Below are positions 21,896-23,580 of a stretch of DNA of 23,580 nt, one piece after another. Below the pieces are notes generated by a model, which saw nothing but the letters and a program-made list of their open reading frames with translations, did not search any database and was not told the origin of the DNA. A program made the position numbers and the translations under genes. The number at the start of each line of letters is the position of its first letter. Position 1 is the stretch's first letter. Source of the DNA: a virus; the IMG/VR virus record IMGVR_UViG_3300046010_000294, positions 1 to 23,580 of that record; one strand, 5' to 3'.

Positions 21896-23043
21896 TGGCT
21901 ACAGGAAATATCAAAGGCGGTAAAAGAAACTACGCAAGACCTACTGCGCCAACTACATCAACTGCTACTACAACAGCAGATGAATTATACCTTACAGTTT
22001 CTTATACACAATCAACTCTTGGTCCAACAGCAACTTCATATTTAGTAACTGGAACATCAACTACTGGAACAACAGTAACAGCAACATTGACTACATCTCC
22101 TACAACTGTTCCTGGTTTTTCTTCTGGAGCAACTTACAATGTTAATATTGCTGGACAAAACTATAATGGTCTTGGAGCAGCATTAGCCGCTGCAACAGGA
22201 TTAGTTATTCCTACTGCATACGAACTTGCTCAAACATTTAATACAAATGGAACTTATACAATACCAAGCGGAAAAACTCAAATTGCTGCTTATGTAATTG
22301 GAGCAGGTGGTGGCGGTGGTGGTGCAGCAGGTTCAGCAGGAAATTCTTATCCAGGAGGCGCTGGTGGCGGTGGAGGCGCTGGTGGTATTGCAGGATTTAA
22401 AGATTTTTCTGTAACTGCTGGAACAACTGTAACTATTACTGTAGGTACTGGTGGTACTGGAGGTACTGTTGGGGCAAATGGTTCAAATACATCAACTAGT
22501 GGTAATAGTGGCAATGCTGGCGGATTAAGTAAAATTACTTATAGTGCAGTAGATATTGCAACTGCCAATGGTGGTAATTCAGGAGGCGGTGGTGGTGGTT
22601 CTAATGCTAACAATACTGGTGAGGGTGATAGAGGTTCCGCTGGAACTGGTGGTACTGCTTCAAGTAACGTTAGTGGCGCTATAACAATTACAGGTGCCTC
22701 TGGTGGTATTGGTGGCGGACAAGGTAGCAGCCCTGCTGCTGGAAGCAATCAAAGTTCAAATTCTAACGTTTCTGGTAATAATATTATTGCAATAGTTCCA
22801 TCTAATACTTTGGCTGGCGGTGGCGGTGGCGGGGCGCAAGGTGGTGCTTTTAATGGCGCAGCAGGAGGAGGCGGTGGTGGTGCTGGTGGTAATTCTAGTA
22901 ATACTCTTGCTGCTAACGCTGGTAGTAGTGCAACTGGTGCTGGCGCTGGTGCTGGTGGTGGAGGAAGTCCAAGAAACTCAAATCTTGCTCCAGGCGCAGG
23001 TGGCGCAGGTTTTGCAGGTAGAGTAATACTTTATACAAAGTAA
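21895..23043 (+). CDS. Gly-rich receptor-binding tail protein (adhesin-like)
   Basis: 382 residues. The N-terminal ~105 residues are Thr-rich and FN3-like (SYTQSTLGPTATSYLVTGTS; GATYNVNIAGQNYNGLG). From about 113 the protein has TFNTNGTYTIPSGKTQIAAY then VIGAGGGGGG, the start of a Gly-rich domain used in phage adhesins. The rest (about 135-378) is Gly-dominated, with repeated GGGGGAGG blocks separated by short Asn/Ser/Thr stretches. Such proteins tip fibres and carry the host-contact loops. TAATG at 21893-21897 joins it to the previous gene. There is no separate chaperone gene in the visible sequence. Confidence 0.82.
   Translation: MATGNIKGGKRNYARPTAPTTSTATTTADELYLTVSYTQSTLGPTATSYLVTGTSTTGTTVTATLTTSPTTVPGFSSGATYNVNIAGQNYNGLGAALAAATGLVIPTAYELAQTFNTNGTYTIPSGKTQIAAYVIGAGGGGGGAAGSAGNSYPGGAGGGGGAGGIAGFKDFSVTAGTTVTITVGTGGTGGTVGANGSNTSTSGNSGNAGGLSKITYSAVDIATANGGNSGGGGGGSNANNTGEGDRGSAGTGGTASSNVSGAITITGASGGIGGGQGSSPAAGSNQSSNSNVSGNNIIAIVPSNTLAGGGGGGAQGGAFNGAAGGGGGGAGGNSSNTLAANAGSSATGAGAGAGGGGSPRNSNLAPGAGGAGFAGRVILYTK
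22290..23020 (+). repeat. Gly-coding low-complexity tract
   Basis: GGTGGCGGTGGT-type runs recur at 22310-22400, 22570-22640, 22810-22890 and 22940-23010, each coding five or more consecutive Gly. They support a polyglycine-sheet or brush architecture of the receptor-binding tip and are likely spots for slippage or recombination that changes host range. Confidence 0.6.
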
Positions 23044-23061
23044 AATAACTAAGGGGGCAAT

Positions 23062-23580
23062 ATGAAAGAAATAACATTTACTAATGTGCTTGGGTTGGAT
23101 TTTTTTCCACCCAAGCCAGCAGTAAAAGAAGTACCAGAGTGGTATAAAAATACACCAGAGTATACTGGTAACCAAGGTAAAAAAATTGATGGTACAAATA
23201 CACCACATACAATTAAAAAATGTATACCTGTATTTGATGCTATAACTGCTGGATATATTCTTTATACTCAAGTAGATATACAAGTATCACAGGCTGATGA
23301 TTTACCATATTATACTTGGTCAGACCAAGGTGCTATTTCTTTTCATCCAATAGAACAAGCACCATTACATCCAGTAAGAAATGAAGCACCATATCCTAAG
23401 TGGAATAATCCTTATGCGATTACTACACCACCTGGATACTCAACTTTATTTACAGCACCAATGCACAGAGAATCTGTATTCACTATCCTTGATGGCATAG
23501 TAGATACTGATACATATAAAGCCCCAGTTAATTTTCCATTTGTACTTAATGATGTTAAATGGGAAGGGATAATACCCGCA
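23062..23580 (+). CDS. Conserved phage protein of unknown function, partial at the window end
   Basis: Open from ATG 23062 (AGGGGGC upstream at 23051-23057) through the last base, so at least 173 residues with the C-terminus cut off. The pattern is distinctive: PEWYKNTPEY; IPVFDAITAGYILYTQVDI; SFHPIEQAPLHP; NNPYAITTPPGYSTLFTAP; ILDGIVDTDTYKAPVNFPFV. I recall similar Pro/aromatic-rich, probably jelly-roll proteins in many marine and freshwater phages, with a loose likeness to DUF6065-type proteins, but function is not established. It follows the adhesin-like gene by 18 bases. It may start a new functional block. No signal peptide is seen. Confidence 0.75.
   Translation, partial: MKEITFTNVLGLDFFPPKPAVKEVPEWYKNTPEYTGNQGKKIDGTNTPHTIKKCIPVFDAITAGYILYTQVDIQVSQADDLPYYTWSDQGAISFHPIEQAPLHPVRNEAPYPKWNNPYAITTPPGYSTLFTAPMHRESVFTILDGIVDTDTYKAPVNFPFVLNDVKWEGIIPA

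Noticed and set aside
1-23580. CRISPR arrays, insertion sequences, integrase or attachment sites
   Set aside because: No regularly spaced repeats, transposase or recombinase gene, or tRNA-type attachment site is visible in the window.

Overview
This window is the late (packaging and structural) module of a tailed double-stranded DNA bacteriophage. All 25 genes I support read on the + strand. They are tightly packed, with many ATGA or TAATG stop/start overlaps and Shine-Dalgarno (SD) sites of the AGGAGG/GGGAGG type. The sequence leans AT-rich. The large terminase, major capsid, Ala/Ser-repeat fibre and Gly-rich adhesin are recognisable by motif. The portal and scaffold are named mostly from position and composition. 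No integrase, lysis, replication or tRNA gene is visible. I see no tape-measure, sheath or tail-tube gene, and there is a block of very large proteins between portal and capsid, so a short-tailed (podovirus-like) particle is the best guess. The small-gene set and sequence style resemble phages of aquatic Actinobacteria seen in metagenomes, but host assignment is only an impression.

Layout. 1-372: non-coding leader full of inverted repeats. 373-4069: large terminase with a small HTH-like N-terminal module, then portal. 4083-4744: two small proteins. 4741-14534: a 2036-residue multidomain protein with an ADP-ribosyltransferase-like segment, then 404-, 342- and 478-residue proteins, the last two sharing an identical N-terminal nonapeptide. 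These are likely internal or ejected virion proteins. A good candidate overprinted gene of 58 codons lies inside the giant gene at 8123-8299. 14535-16368: intergenic hairpin, scaffold-like protein, major capsid protein with an inserted beta-rich domain, and a strong GNRA-loop hairpin.

16392-18779: a run of small genes. It includes a proteasome/HslV-like Ntn-hydrolase homologue (16909-17478) and five consecutive tiny proteins, most of them very basic (17672-18504). 18776-23043: a probable adaptor, a fibre with a long Ala/Ser/Thr repeat, a small beta-rich appendage protein and a Gly-rich adhesin-like protein. A last gene (23062 onward) runs off the window.

How they work together (inference from family roles and order): terminase and portal package DNA into shells built from capsid protein on the scaffold. 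The giant protein and its neighbours probably ride in the head or connector and enter the cell with the DNA. The distal genes build the host-recognition apparatus. The overprinted gene, the proteasome-like protein, the ADP-ribosyltransferase-like segment and the paired nonapeptide are the most unusual points.
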